Shown: positions 43,915 through 55,815 of the stretch, piece after piece
How positions within the stretch are numbered: the stretch's first letter is position 1
Layout: every line of letters starts with the position of its first letter
Assembly: GCA_034359265.1 (NCBI GenBank)
Contig: CP136890.1
Location: 45,916,501-45,980,500 of the forward strand
Length of the DNA stretch: 64,000 nucleotides
DNA from: Canna indica
Taxonomy: Eukaryota; Streptophyta; Magnoliopsida; Zingiberales; Cannaceae
Direction of reading: 5' to 3'
Position numbers and translations under genes: made by a program
Notes under the pieces: generated by a model
Told to the model about the DNA's origin: nothing
The model's database searches: none
Seen by the model: only the letters and a program-made list of their open reading frames with translations

Positions 43915-46066
43915 TGAAAGGAATAGTGCCCTTGAGCCAATCACATGTCAATGTGTTTAGGGACTATTCAAGGGTAATCAATTTATTGAGGCATCTTTTC
44001 ATCATATGATGTATCTTTATTCATAAAGATTAAGATGAACCCCATGAATTCGGGCAAATAACTCCAAGGCCATGATGAGATCATGCCAGTGGGACTTAGA
44101 ATCCAAATGCCCCTGTTCTAAATGTTCCTAGTCGTAGGATCACTAATTTGGGGATTGGTGATTTCGGGAAGACTAGTGCACTTGGTACATGCCCTATACT
44201 CATAGTTACCTATGAACCATTATTAATGTACAAGTGCAGGTGCTCATTAGGGAATGAGTTTACTGAATGGACCTGCACGAGGAACACAGTATGGAATCCT
44301 TACATGAGTGTCAATAGGATGTTCCTCGGGTGATAGTAGGTGCAAGCAATCCTTGGACCTGAGATTGTCATGATTACCTTGTGATTGATGACGCGTCGCT
44401 TTGGTTTTATCCCTACATGATTTTTAGAGTCATGTGTCGGATACTTCTTTCGTACCCTAGCCGACTTCGGGTCATTGTAATCGAGGGATTTTGTTGCACG
44501 GTAACTAATCACCGAAGGGCATTCTATCCTTGTAGATTGAACCTCACACTATCCGAGTAGTCATGACACGTTGCTAGACGTCAATCTTGACTTATGAGTG
44601 GAGTCTCTGACGACCACATGAAAGGGGTTTAGCGGAGGCTCGTAAGATTCGAATAGAAGTTATTCTATCGGATCCGACTCTCCATTATGCACAACTCACT
44701 ACTGGCTTAGAGTGGGGACCAATGGGTTACACACAACATGCTAACCTCGTAATGGGCTTTATGAGATAGAGTCCAAATGCGGCACTATATGTCTAGTAGC
44801 ATGGACATGCTGCAACTCGATCACGGATCTCATTTACGAACATAATAGGAAAGGTGTTTCCTATAGGAACGAATACGCGATGAAGGAGTTCCTCGGTAAC
44901 CCTAATTTATAGGGTAGCCCTATTTGGTACGGTAACCCTAAAGTCATAGGGTATGGCACGCAATATTAATTTTTAGGGGTTAATTAAACTTAATTATGAA
45001 TTAAGTAACTAATTAACCATTAGACGGGGATTATGTTTAATTAAGATTTAAACATAATTGCATGGAGGGAAAATTTGATTTTTTTTTTCCCATGTGCCTA
45101 AGTAATTAATTAACCATTAGACGGGGATTATGTTTAATTAAGAATTAAACATAATTACATGGAGGGAAAATTTGAGTTTTTTTTCCCATGTGTCTACATC
45201 TTTTAATTAGGAATTGATTTATTTAGATAAATCATAATTAATGGGGAATTTATTTATTTAGATAAATCATAAATCAATAGATAATTGATTTATTTGGATA
45301 AATAATAGTTCTATTAATAAATAGGAATTTGATTTATCTCATCCCTATTTTTTAGGTGATTGGTTTTTGGATATAAATATAATTCCTATTAATAGGCATT
45401 TAATTTATGTAGATAAATTAATAATCTACTTAATTGGTTTTTAACTTATTTTGAATATAAAACTATTAAATATGAAAATTAAAGATGAGGCAAACCCTGA
45501 ATTTTTGATATCCGGGGTGAGCTCAAAATTGAACTCAAGTGGCCAGCCCCCCTTTTCTCTCATGTGGCTGCCCCATGTATGAAAAATAGAGAGAGAGGAA
45601 TAGATCAAAAGAGAAAAGATTGTGAATCTTGAGAGGGGTTCTTGTGTGGAAGAGTTCCAAGAACCCTAAGTTCTTCTCCTTTGTGGTTGGCCTTCTCCTT
45701 TTGGATCCTTCTGTCTTCTCTTCTTTGGCGTGCCTCAATCTTCATCTTCTTAGAGGAGTCCAAGAGGACAGCGAGATATCTTCACCTCTTCTGTGTTGTT
45801 CGGTGTTTTATCATGCCCTCTCCTACCCTCTTTGGTGCTCGGTTCTTGATGGAAGGGCCGACCTCGCCTTGGTGGATTTTGGAATTGAGAAAGCTTCTCC
45901 GTTGAGCCACAACGAGCCCCGGTGTTCGCTGCCCCTTTTGTTGCGAGGTGCTTGGTGTGGACTTATGTTGGAGGACATGCACGTTTGTGTCTCAAAACGG
46001 GGATAGGAGTAGTCATACCAACTGCGATTTGAGGTATATCTTCTTCTTCTCCTATGTTGAATTCCA
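43915..46066 (+). repeat. Copia element 3 LTR (3' end lost)
   Basis: Starts TGAAAGGAATAGTGCCC and follows the minus-strand LTR 58505-60061 through GTCCACACC-like and CTAGGTGCTTGGTGTGG sequences up to about 46066. It includes a 97-bp tandem duplication (45011-45194) and an AT-rich zone with TTTATTTAGATAAAT repeats. ORFs between 45535 and 46006 lie inside this LTR on both strands and lack domains. The last ~80 bp of the LTR are replaced by the LTR of copia element 2. Confidence 0.8.
45011..45194. repeat. 97-bp tandem duplication in the copia LTR
   Basis: The block starting AATTAACCATTAGACGGGG at 45011 recurs at 45108. Both copies contain a TTTAATTAAG...TTAAACATAAT foldback and end in a T-run followed by CCCATGTG. 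Confidence 0.9.
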
Positions 46067-47281
46067 ACCGCGATTTGAGGTTATGATACACGCACGAACT
46101 TCGCTCGGAGAAATGCAAAAAATCGGCAAAAAAAGATGCTCCGACGTAAATCGTGTAGAATTCATAGATTACTAAGTAGATTTCATGTAATATACCTCTA
46201 GGAATAAATCCCAAGCCTATTTGTAATGTTATCCAAGTCAAAACTTGGTAATGAAACTCGGAAACAAAGCGTGCAACCAAATAAGTGTAAAAACCAACCT
46301 CAGCCCAGATTCGATCGACCAGGCTGTTGACCGACGGAAGCAAAAAAGAGGCAGAAAGAAAGGAGCTCAGCATTCGATCGACCGTTTGGTCGACCGCCCG
46401 AAGTCTAAAAAGAACAGAGGAAATTTGGTCGACCAGGCGGTCGACCGAATATGACCAGAAAAGGGCAGTGGCCTCGCGGTCGCTGGGAGGTCGATCAGTC
46501 TGTCGACCGACGATCGACTGGCAAGTGACTGGACGGTGTCCAACAGGCAGAAAAACACTTGTTGGAGTGTACTGCCAAGTAAGGGGTTATAAATACCCCT
46601 CACCAACCTCTCTTAAATTCTTTCTACAGTGATTAGTGCATTCCTAAGAGAGATTTAAGCCTTCAAAGATCGATTTGTGCTCGCTTGCTTCGCTGATAGC
46701 TTCATCTTCCTCAAGCGGTCTTCTCATCTCAACTCCGGCAATGATTCGAGATCACCATCTTGAATAGTTGAAGCGATCTAATAGAGACTTGGAAGGCTTT
46801 GGAAGGAGCTCACACTTGTGGTTTCATTTTTAGCTCCTTCTTTGTTATTTTTCATCATTTTTAATTGTAGTTCTCATTGATAGCTTGCTAGGTGTGCTAG
46901 TGTAAACACTTAGGGTTTGGTTTGTAGAATTGTGTTTTGCCTAGGTGAATAGGTTCAAGGCATTCTCAAAGGGTTGAGAAGCAAGTCCTCGGTTGTATTC
47001 AAAGGGAAACACATAGTCTATAAAGTGTTGGTTAGAAATCCTTGGTGTGAAGCCAAGGTTGTGGAGTAGGCGGCTGGCTGAACCACTCTAATTACTTGTG
47101 TTTGCGTTGTGATGTTTATTTGATATTAATTACTATTTATAATTGTCAAGCATCGTAATTTAGTTGCACGATCAATTTGGTTGCATTAGAAAATCGAACT
47201 CGAAAGAAATCGAATAGAAGTTAAAACTCACCCAACACTATTCAACCCCCCCCCCCTTCTAGTGTGGGTATTTGATCAACA
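46067..47281 (+). repeat. Copia element 2 5' LTR (start truncated)
   Basis: Ends TATTTGATCAACA before the PBS. Its body matches the LTRs at 11607-12811 and 20894-22254. A GGTCGACC/TCGACC palindrome cluster (46310-46530) precedes a TATA box at 46588-46595. A C-run of 11 lies at 46 bases from... the end region (47246-47256), as in the sister LTR. The first ~70 bp are lost at the junction with the copia element 3 LTR. Confidence 0.85.
46588..46595 (+). promoter_or_regulatory. TATA box of the copia element 2 LTR
   Basis: TATAAATA in the context AAGGGGTTATAAATACCCC, identical in its core to the two minus-strand relatives. Confidence 0.75.
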
Positions 47282-47283
47282 TT

Positions 47284-47296
47284 TGATATCAGATTT
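47284..47296 (+). other. Primer-binding site of copia element 2 (mutated)
   Basis: TGATATCAGATTT, a diverged form of TGGTATCAGAGCC. It sits two bases after the LTR end and 24 bp before the gag ATG. Confidence 0.8.
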
Positions 47297-47319
47297 AACC
47301 ATCTACCCTACAATCTAGA

Positions 47320-48934
47320 ATGTCTAGTGAAATCCAACTAGCTCAAGGGTCATCTACTCATACTTCACCATTGTTCGATGGAAACAACTATGTCTATTGG
47401 AAGATACGCATGAATGGCTTCCTTCAATCACTAGGCATGGATGTATGGATAATGATTCAAGTAGAGTATAACCAACTAAAGATATAGATGAGTAGGATCA
47501 AGAAGAAATTAGACTTTTTAATACAAATGCAAAGGCCGTCAATGCACTATATTGTGACCTATCAATTAATGAGTTTAATAGGATTTCCACTTGTAAGTCG
47601 GCATATGAACTTTGGAAAGTCTTAGAGACTACACATGAAGGGACTTCACAAGTTAAGGAATCTAAGATAAACCTACTCATCCATGATTATGAAATGTTCA
47701 AAATGTTACCGCATGAATCTGTTGATGCCGTGTATGCCCGCTTTCAAAACATTACGAATGACTTAGCTAACCTTGGTAGAGACATAAGGAAAGAGAAGAA
47801 GGTAAGGAAGCTCCTTCGTTCCCTTCCAAAAGCTTGGGAGCCCAAGGTCATCGCAATCATGGAAGCAAAGGATGCGAGCACCTTAAAGATCACCGAGCTT
47901 ATTGGGTCTCTCATGACACGTGAGACCCATATGAAGCAATACAAGGAGGAATATGCCCCCAAAAGCAAGAATATTGCTTTAAAAGCATCACACCATGTTG
48001 AAGAAACTTCATCATCCAAGGAGGAGACGGATGATTTTGAAGAGATGGCAATGTTGGGAAGGAGATTCATGAGCTTCATGAGAGGCGGAAAAGGAGGCTA
48101 CACATGCTATAACTGCAACAAAGCCGGGCACCTGAAGAAAGATTGCCCACTCCTCAAGATAGCTTCAACCTTGCACCCCAACAAGAAGGACAAGTACAAG
48201 AAGAAGAAGAAGGTGATCATGACCTCATGGGATGAGAGTAAGTCCTCATCAAGTGAAGAGGAGACCAAGAGCGAAAAGGAAAACATTTGCCTTATGGCAA
48301 ATGACAACGAGGTAAGGTTTACATTTGGTGAACTTTCCCTTATGCAAGATGAATTAGAATTGAAATTTGAACAAATCATGATGAATTTAATGCCACTGGG
48401 AAGAAATTTAAAAAGCTAAAAAATGATAACAAATCTTTAGAACAAGAAAATAATAGTCTACTACTTTCATGCAACTATTTAAAGAAAGAGGTAGATAGAC
48501 TTAAGGAAGAAAAGCATGCTTTGGATGATGCTAAGAATAACCTAGAAAATGAGAACAAATTCTTAAGTGATCAAGTTGAGCACTTAAATGATAGCATGTT
48601 AAATTTAAAAAAGGAATTATGCATGCTAAATGAAAAGATGACAACCTTACAAAATGCCATGCCTAATGTTGTAAATGCTAGAAAATCAACAAAAAATCAT
48701 ACTCATGCACACTCTCATGCTCACACACATAGCACTAGAAAGTTTAAAGAAAATTGCTTTTCATGTGGTGTGTATGGTCATATGGCTAGAGACTGTGCTC
48801 TTAGGAGGAACCCCAATGCTAGATTTACTTGGGTTCCTAAGATGACTAACACTCAAGGACCCAAGAAGATTTGGGCACCTAAAGTTGCATTCTCTCCTTT
48901 TGTAGATGAAGAACCATCCTCAAGCAAGTAGGAG
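47320..48934 (+). pseudogene. Copia gag polyprotein (frameshifted)
   Basis: ATG at 47320 gives MSSEIQLAQGSS, then LFDGNNYVYWKIRM, the DUF4219-like start. A stop and frame change occur near 47490. The frame then holds from about 47504 (DQEEIRLFNTNAKAVNALYC) to the stop at 48419. It includes LWKVLETTHEGTSQVKESK, KKVRKLLRSLPKAWEPKV, ELIGSLMTRETHM and the CCHC knuckle CYNCNKAGHLKKDC (about 48108-48150). A Lys/Glu/Asn-rich coiled coil (48360-48650) then spans another frameshift. A second knuckle, CFSCGVYGHMARDC (about 48757-48798), precedes the WVPK spacer. The protein would form the particle and bind RNA. Domains are well kept, with two frame breaks, so decay is moderate. Confidence 0.9.
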
Positions 48935-51345
48935 CACATGGATCTTGGATAGTGGTCGCTCAAAACACATGATGGGAGACATTAACTTGTTTGCAACCCT
49001 ATCAAGTAAGGATGGTGGATATGTAACGTTTGGAGACAATGCCAAAGATAAGATTATTGGCATTGGAGATATAGGTATTCTTCTCTACCCGTGTATTAAG
49101 AATGTTTTGCTAGTTGATGAGTTGAAACATAACTTGATTAATTAGCATATCTCAATTATGTGATAATGATTACTTAGTTATTTTTGAAGCGTCTAAATGC
49201 ATCATTAGAAGTGCACCATCTAACGATATAGTGTTCATATGAAATAGGCAGGAAAATGTTTACACTTTAGTTTGAATGTTTTGCCTAATCATCATGTTAG
49301 ATGTTTAGTTGTCATGGAAAATGATTCTTGGTTGTGGCATAGAAGGCTAGGACATGCTAGCATGAGCCTCATCCAAGAGATAACAAAAAAGAATTTAGTC
49401 AAAGGAATACCAAAAATAAAATTTGAAAAAGATAAACTTTGGGATAGATGTCAACATGAAAAATAAGTTAAATCTTCATTTCATAGTATTAATCAAGTTA
49501 CCACATCTAGAATACTTGAACTCGTGCACATGGATCTTTTTGGTCCTTGTGATGTTGCTAGTCTAGGTGGTAAACTATATTGTTATGTTTTGGTTGACGA
49601 TTTTTCAAGATTCACATGGGTTTTCTTCCTAGCTAAGAAAAATAAAACTTTTGATTTCTTTAAAATATTTGCTAGGAGAGTGAGTTATAAATGAAAAAGG
49701 AATTTCAATTTTGAAAATTAGGAGTGATAATGGTGGGGAATTTAAAAATGAAAAAAATTCTGATTTTTGTGATGATTTAGGTATTGAGCATACCTTTTCT
49801 TCCCCTTGAACCCCCTCAATAAAATGGGGTGATTGAGAGGAAGAATAGAACTTTACAAGAAATGGCTAGGACCATGCTTTGTGAAAATAATTTGCCAAAG
49901 TATTTTTGGGCCGAAGCCATAAATACCTCTTGTTATGTACTTAATTGTGTTTTATTAAGACCTAAAATCAAGAAAAATACTTTTTGAGCTTAGGAATGAT
50001 AGAATCCCGAGTGTGGGATTTTTCATATTTTTGGATGTAAATGTTTTATTTTAAACAATAAGGAGCATCATCTAGGAAAATTTGATTCTAAATATGATAA
50101 AGGTATTTTCCTAGGTTACTCTAATAGTTCTAAAGCCTATAGAGTTTATAATCGTAGAACTATGATTGTTGAAGAATCTATGCATGTTACTTCTGATGAA
50201 ACTAATGATTCTTCTAGAAATGTTAAGATTGTGAATGTAGGTGAGGAACTTGAGAAACTAACATTTCATGACAAGGAGGTTGAAGATGAAAACAATGAGG
50301 AAACTCACCATGAAGAACCTTCATCCTCAACTCTACCTCAAGATGAATAAGAAGAAGATGAAGCTCTATCACCTCTCCCTAAAGGGTACCGATTGATAAG
50401 AGATCATCCAATGGATCAAGTCATTGGAGAACCACCAACGAAAGTTGTAATGCGCTCTAAACTTAAGAATATTTGTCAATATGTAGTATTCATATCTCAA
50501 GTAGAGCCAAAAAACATTAAGTAAGCAATAGAAGATGAATTTTGGGTAATTGCCATGCAAGAGGAACTTAATCAATTTGTTAGGAATGAAGTTTGGGAGT
50601 TAGTACCTAGAACTAGAGAACAAACCATAATTGGGACTAAATGGGTATTTAGAAACAAGTTAGATGAAGGAGGTTTAGTCATTAGAAACAAAGCTAGGTT
50701 AGTGGCCCAAGGGTATAATCAAGAAGAATGAATAGATTATGATGAAACTTATGCTCCCGTAGCTAGACTAGAGTCAATTTGCATGCTTTTGGCTTATGCA
50801 AGTTTTAAAGGTTTTAAACTTTTTCAAATGGATGTTAAAAGTGCTTTTTTAAATGATTTTATCGGTGAAGAAGTTTATGTTGAACAACCTCCCGAATTTG
50901 AATGTTTTGAGTTTTCAAATCATGTTTTTAAACGTAAAAAGGCTTTGTATGGTTTAAAACAAGCCCCTAGGGCTTGGTATGAAAGGCTTTCCATATTTTT
51001 GATTGATCAAGGCTTTAGTATTGGAAAAGCCGATGTTTCTCTTTTTATAAAAAATAATGAAAATAATATTTTACTCGTGCAATTTTATGATGATGATATA
51101 ATATTTGGTGCTACTAATGAATTGCTTTGTGAGTGGTTTGCTAAGTGCATGCAAGAAGAATTTGAGATGAGCATGATGGGAGAACTTTCCTTCATGCTTG
51201 GTCTCCAAATCAATCAAACCAACAAAGTGATCTACATAAATCAAGCTAAGTACACAAATGAGCTCATTAAGAAATTAGGGATGAATGAAGCCAAGATAGA
51301 GCACATCAACAAGCTTGACAAAGATGAAGATGAAGTGAAAGTAGA
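48935..51345 (+). pseudogene. Copia pol: protease, integrase, reverse transcriptase (broken)
   Basis: The protease starts WILDSGRSKHM (about 48938), with Asp-Ser-Gly kept and the following Cys changed to Arg. The GAG-pre-integrase segment is LWHRRLGHASM (about 49332). The integrase has VHMDLFGP (first Asp, about 49528), a RSDNGGEF segment (second Asp, about 49722) and IERKNRTLQEMARTM (catalytic Glu, about 49830), but many stops. After an acidic linker the RT reads MDVKSAFLNDF (about 50830), KALYGLKQAPRAWYERL (about 50940), and the catalytic box FYDDDIIFGAT (about 51085) in place of the usual YVDDIIFGAT. Both catalytic aspartates remain. The RT frame is open from 50783 to the LINE C insertion at 51346, where the C-terminal part is separated. 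Confidence 0.9.
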
Positions 51346-51952
51346 ATGCATGAAAACATAGGAAACTCTCCCTCACCACTTCGATATACCACATCTGGAC
51401 TGAACGGAATCGCAGAATACATGATGAGCAGAAGAGGACTTTGGAGCTCATAGTTGGCGCAATCACTCATGATATTCAGAGTAAAAGAGGACGTGTCCCC
51501 CCCCCCCCCCCCACTCCTCCCCACCACCAACAGTCTGACAGACTCGCGATGATTACCTGAGAATCCACGATTTATTAATTTGTTTTGGATATTGCCTTTC
51601 CCGGGTTGTGGGACCTATTGCTTATTGCATATTTCTATTCTTGTGAGGTTAGGTCATCATAACTTGTGTGCCTTTCCTGGGCTGTGGGATTTACTGCTTA
51701 TTGCTCATTTCTATGTAAGTATTAGAGTAGTGTGCCTTTCCCGGGTTGTGGGGTTGTTCTCTATTTAGCTTGCTACATTTTTAGTGTAGCGGGACCATCA
51801 CCACTAGGTTTTGGGTCTCGACCTTATCGATGGCAATGCCGAAGGTGAGGTGCGCAACTCTTTTGTCCTTGGGTGATTGGCTATTGAACTTTTCATGTAC
51901 ACATCCCTTTTATTATTAATACAAATTCACTTGCCTTGTTGCAAAAAAAAAC
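51346..51952 (+). mobile_element. LINE C, 5'-truncated L1 insertion
   Basis: A 607-bp 3' end of the same LINE family as LINE A and B, in plus orientation. A 9-base A-run at 51943-51951 closes it. The 13-bp direct repeat AAGTGAAAGTAGA flanks it (51333-51345 and 51953-51965) as the target-site duplication. It has a C-run at 51497-51512 and three copies of the GCCTTTCCCGGG(T/C)TGTGGG motif. It splits the copia pol between RT and RNase H. Confidence 0.93.
51497..51512. repeat. Poly-C tract
   Basis: About 16 C in LINE C. Homopolymer length is uncertain. Confidence 0.9.
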
Positions 51953-52628
51953 AAGTGAAAGTAGATGAAAAACGATATCGATGTATGATCGGAAGCCTTC
52001 TTTATTTAACCGCAAGTAGACCCGATATCATGTTTAGTGTTTGTGCATGTGCTAGGTTTCAATCGTGTCCTAAAATGTCTCATTTAAGTGTGGTTAAATG
52101 CATATTGAGATATTTGAAAGGCACGGTATATTTAGGGTTATGTTATCCATGCAATGCATCTTTTGACTTAATTGGTTTTTTGGATGTCAATTTTGTCGAG
52201 TGTAAAATAGATAGAAAAAGCACTAGTGGGCGTTGTCAATTCCTAGGAATGAGTCTTGTTTCTTGGTTTTCCAAGAAATAAAACTTGGTTGCACTCTCAA
52301 CTATTGTAGCGGAATACATCGTCGTGGCTAGTTGTTGTGCACAAGTCCTTTGGATGAAACAAACCCTTTTAGATTATGGACTTAAATATTCATGTATACC
52401 CATATATTGTGATAATAATAGTGCAATTAATTTAACAAACAAATCCAATTTTACATTCTAGGACCAAGCACATTGATCTAAGGCACCAAGAATCAATAAG
52501 GGAAATATACCCGTGGAATTTGTATCCACCGATAAGAAAGTTGTGGATATATTTACAAAACCCTTAAATGAAGAAAGCTTTACAAATCTAAGAATGCAAT
52601 TAGGGATTTGTGTTTTGCCAAGTGTTTA
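51953..52628 (+). pseudogene. Copia RNase H end of pol
   Basis: After the LINE the frame resumes: VDEKRYRCMIGSLLYLTASRPDIMFSV (parts YRCMIGSLLYL and SRPDIMFSVC), then CILRYLKGTVYLGLCY. DRKSTSGRCQFLG and VSWFSKK end at the stop at 52279-52281. A further shifted portion includes AEYIVVASCCAQVLWMKQ and DNNSAINL. HIDLRHQ and the final words VEFVSTDKKVVDIFTKPLNEE come at about 52517-52575. This is the standard copia RNase H and C-terminal end. It removes the RNA strand during copying. It contains one internal stop and one shift. Confidence 0.9.
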
Positions 52629-52724
52629 AACTTTCAAATTTTACATGCCTTTTGAAAAATTGCATTTCATGTAGTATCATCACACTTATGTAATGCCTTG
52701 TAATGGGGTTTTGCGACTTATTGA

Positions 52725-53000
<276 letters not shown>

Positions 53001-53049
53001 AAATAGGCTTACATTGATAGGAATGACTATAGTGATAGATGATACTTGG

Positions 53050-55426
53050 TGTAAGACCCGAAAATTTCCTAATATAAAAATCTATTTTGGTGCAGCGCAC
53101 CGGATCGGGGGTTAGTCGGGTCGAGCCGCGGAATCGCCTCGAGTAGAAGGTATAACTCGACCCATGAAAATATGAAGCTTAAATTAGCTCAATGGTTATT
53201 TCCTTTTATGCATAAGATGTCTTATTAAAGTCGAGTTCGACTCATGAGTGCGGATAGAATTGGAGCCTGAATCGGACTCGGATCGAATCGAGTAGAGGCT
53301 AAGTCATAAGAGGGGCAATTGAGTCATTAGTGGATGAGGGAATATAATCCCTCATCATGAGCCGTGCGGCTCATCTTGGAGCTGCACACAGCCCGAGCAA
53401 GAGGGAAAAGGGAGAGAGAGGGAGAGAGGGGAGATCTTATCGGCGCCTAGTTCGCGTCGACGCTCGAGGAGATCGGAACTCATCTTAATCGAGGCTTCGT
53501 CGGGATCCAATCAAGGCGAGTGGTTAGAATGCTTATGAGGGGAGGCGGGTAGCCGACCCTAGTAGTTTGAAATCGGATTCTTTTGGCGAGTTTTTCTTGC
53601 CGATCGACGCGTCTTCTCATGTTAGAACTTTAATCAATATGTATACCTGCGATTTTATGTTTAAATCGGATCTATTTCATGTTTTTTTAGTGCTGGCCGA
53701 GTTGAGGAAAAAGGGGAAAGGTCATGCCGAAAATTTCCCCAATTTCCTCGCTCGTATAGCGACTCGTGGATCGCCTTATGTTCGATATGATTTAAACCTT
53801 TGGATTTATGCTTGTATTGTTGCCGCAACCATGTTTACCATCCCTAAGGACTCAGCCGAGTAGGTTATTACCCTGCTTGTGTCGGCCGAGCATTGGAGAG
53901 GGGTGGAAAGTGGGGACTGTTCAAATCGATACGTTGGATCTCACGTTATGTCGTCTTAATTCCTACTTCCATGCTTAGTGTTAGGGTTAATTTGCATTAC
54001 ATGATTACTGTTCATCTTAGTAGTTGATATCAAATTTTAAATCTATATTCTCATGAGTATGGTAATGTTCTTGCTAATGCTTATATGGACAGGATTGTTA
54101 TGGTACATGCTTCAAAGGAAAGGTTTATTTAATTTTCAGATATTATGCCTAATTGTTGCTATGTTTATTGCATGTTCCTTATCGGTTTATTTAGTGAAAT
54201 TATCCTCTTTAATTCGGCTTGTACATGAAAATTGATGCTCATGATATATTTGGCAAGTGGTGTTATTAATAGTAGACCACGTACTCATCTATATTCGGTA
54301 CGTTCTAACAACATTAGAAAGAAAGGTCTTGGTACCTTGTTGTGACATTCAACTTAGAAAAAAGTATAATTGCTAGGTTCTACACCTAGGGATAGTCAAC
54401 GGATTTCAACATCCAAATAAGGTGACCCGAGGGGGTAGCGTCGGATATGGGCAATGCTCGGAAACAAAACATGAGAAAATATGCACAACCTAATTTCGGT
54501 TGTGGTTGAGATGGTCTACTGAGCAGTGTCATTAACCGAGCGGCTACCACACTACTCAGTGGTTTTATGGGGTCTTGAGATTGCACCAGCGGGCACGCTA
54601 GGTGTTAGAACCGAGTGGCGGAGGGTCTTGAGATTCCGTCAGTGGGCTACGTTGACGGTAGACCCGAGTTGGGTGGGACTAGCTATCCCTAACCCGGAGG
54701 ATTCCTGAGGCTAGTGGCCATCCTAGTCGACGGATCCGAGGCAATGATAATTCATAGTTGAGACGCTCTTATGGGCTGGTTGTGAATAGGCCGACTGGCC
54801 TGGTTTCATATAGGGAAGAATTGAACCTTCCATATATAATTGAGGCCATTAGTGGCTGAGCTACTGAAATGGATAAGGGCCCGAGAGGCCGGTTCATCCA
54901 TTCTTCTGTCTTGGCAAACTGATTAACTTATGTGGCGTGATCTTATTTTTAATTCCTTATATGTGTTATTTGCCGAGATTTTAAGTGGAGGTTCGAAAGA
55001 ACCGCTCACTGAGTTCCTCGTAAACTCACGGTTTACTTATTGTTGTTTTGCAGAGCCCGACCAGTGAGATACGGCTTGGTGGCATGGCGCGCGGGAGAAC
55101 AGGCGTGGGTGCAGATCTCATAGCTAGCAGTTTGTTAGTCGTAGACGTGTCTAGTAGAGTCATGTTTATCCACTGTGTTTATCACAATACTTATTATTGT
55201 GATGTTTCTTGAAAACTTTTGGATGTTATCTTAAAACTTGTGACGTTTTCGAACTTGGTTTGATCAAACTGATTTCAAACAGTTAATAAAGTTGGTATTG
55301 TTGCTTCTGTTTATGACTTCGATGTTATTCTAGTTATATTTCTATGAGTGTTGGTCAGTGCATAGGGTAGGCTTCGGGGTACCCGTACCCTAGCCGGTCA
55401 CGCGTACCCTGAGTCGAGGCATGACA
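53050..55426 (+). repeat. Gypsy solo LTR I
   Basis: A 2,377-bp LTR, TGTAAGACCC...GAGGCATGACA, flanked by the 5-bp duplication CTTGG (53045-53049 and 55427-55431). Internal landmarks are the hairpin GTGCGGCTC/GAGCTGCAC (53364-53387), a donor-like AAG|GCGAGTGG at 53516 (GC instead of GT), paired hairpins (54569-54666), the CACTGAGTTCC block, and an acceptor-like GTTGTTTTGCAG ending at 55053. It lies in the copia 3' tail about 50 bp after psaC. Confidence 0.93.
54569..54666 (+). repeat. Paired hairpins in LTR I
   Basis: Unit 1 has GGGTCT, CACC/GGTG and AGCGGGCACGCT. Unit 2 has GGGTCT/AGACCC and CCGTCA/TGACGG around a GTGGGCTACGT loop. Confidence 0.8.
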
Positions 55427-55717
55427 CTTGGTTTTATGGTTTTCTCAGTTTTATTAATGAAACTAATTAATAGTACATTGGTTCTTACCCTTTTTGATTG
55501 ATGTCAAAATGGGGAGAAAAAGCAATGTCACATTTGTTTTATGATGCATATAGATAGGGGGAGTTATAAGCATGATATGCATATTGATAGGGGGAGCATA
55601 TGTCAAGTTGCAAAATAAGTTATGTATGGCTTAACCCAAACTCACAAATGATACTTAGAGTACTTAGAGTTTTATAGAATTTCATGTTTCGTTTGTCATC
55701 ATCAAAAAGGGGGAGAT
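55427..55717 (+). other. Copia element 2 3' tail and polypurine tract
   Basis: Non-coding tail with repeated GGGGGAG blocks (near 55557, 55592 and 55712) ending in the polypurine tract AAAAAGGGGGAGAT at 55704-55717. Confidence 0.85.
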
Positions 55718-55815
55718 TGTTGGCCCAAGGGTTCTCCCTATGCCTTGATCTCTATTTTGATGATAACATGCATCCACTTGGAGAGTGTTTCGAAAACATC
55801 ATCACCGATTGGACT
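55718..55815 (+). repeat. Copia element 2 3' LTR, first ~100 bp
   Basis: Starts TGTTGGCCCAAGG and shares CTTGAT...TTTTGATGATAACA with the minus-strand LTR start at 12811. It is cut at about 55815 by the Tat-like LTR. Confidence 0.8.

Larger units (their letters stand above)
40271..46066 (+). mobile_element. Copia element 3, decayed, 5' LTR missing
   Basis: Plus-strand copia remains: gag (40330-41105), protease/integrase/RT/RNase H relics (41110-43600), polypurine tract (43901-43914) and a 3' LTR (43915-46066). The same family occurs in minus orientation at 58505-64000. No 5' LTR or PBS is seen upstream. Confidence 0.85.

Noticed and set aside
45535..46006. Overlapping ORFs on both strands, up to 125 codons
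   Set aside because: They lie inside the copia LTR and have no domain or homologous frame in the sister LTR.
43901..46066. Solo LTR
   Set aside because: It is preceded by a polypurine tract and pol relics, so it is the 3' LTR of copia element 3.
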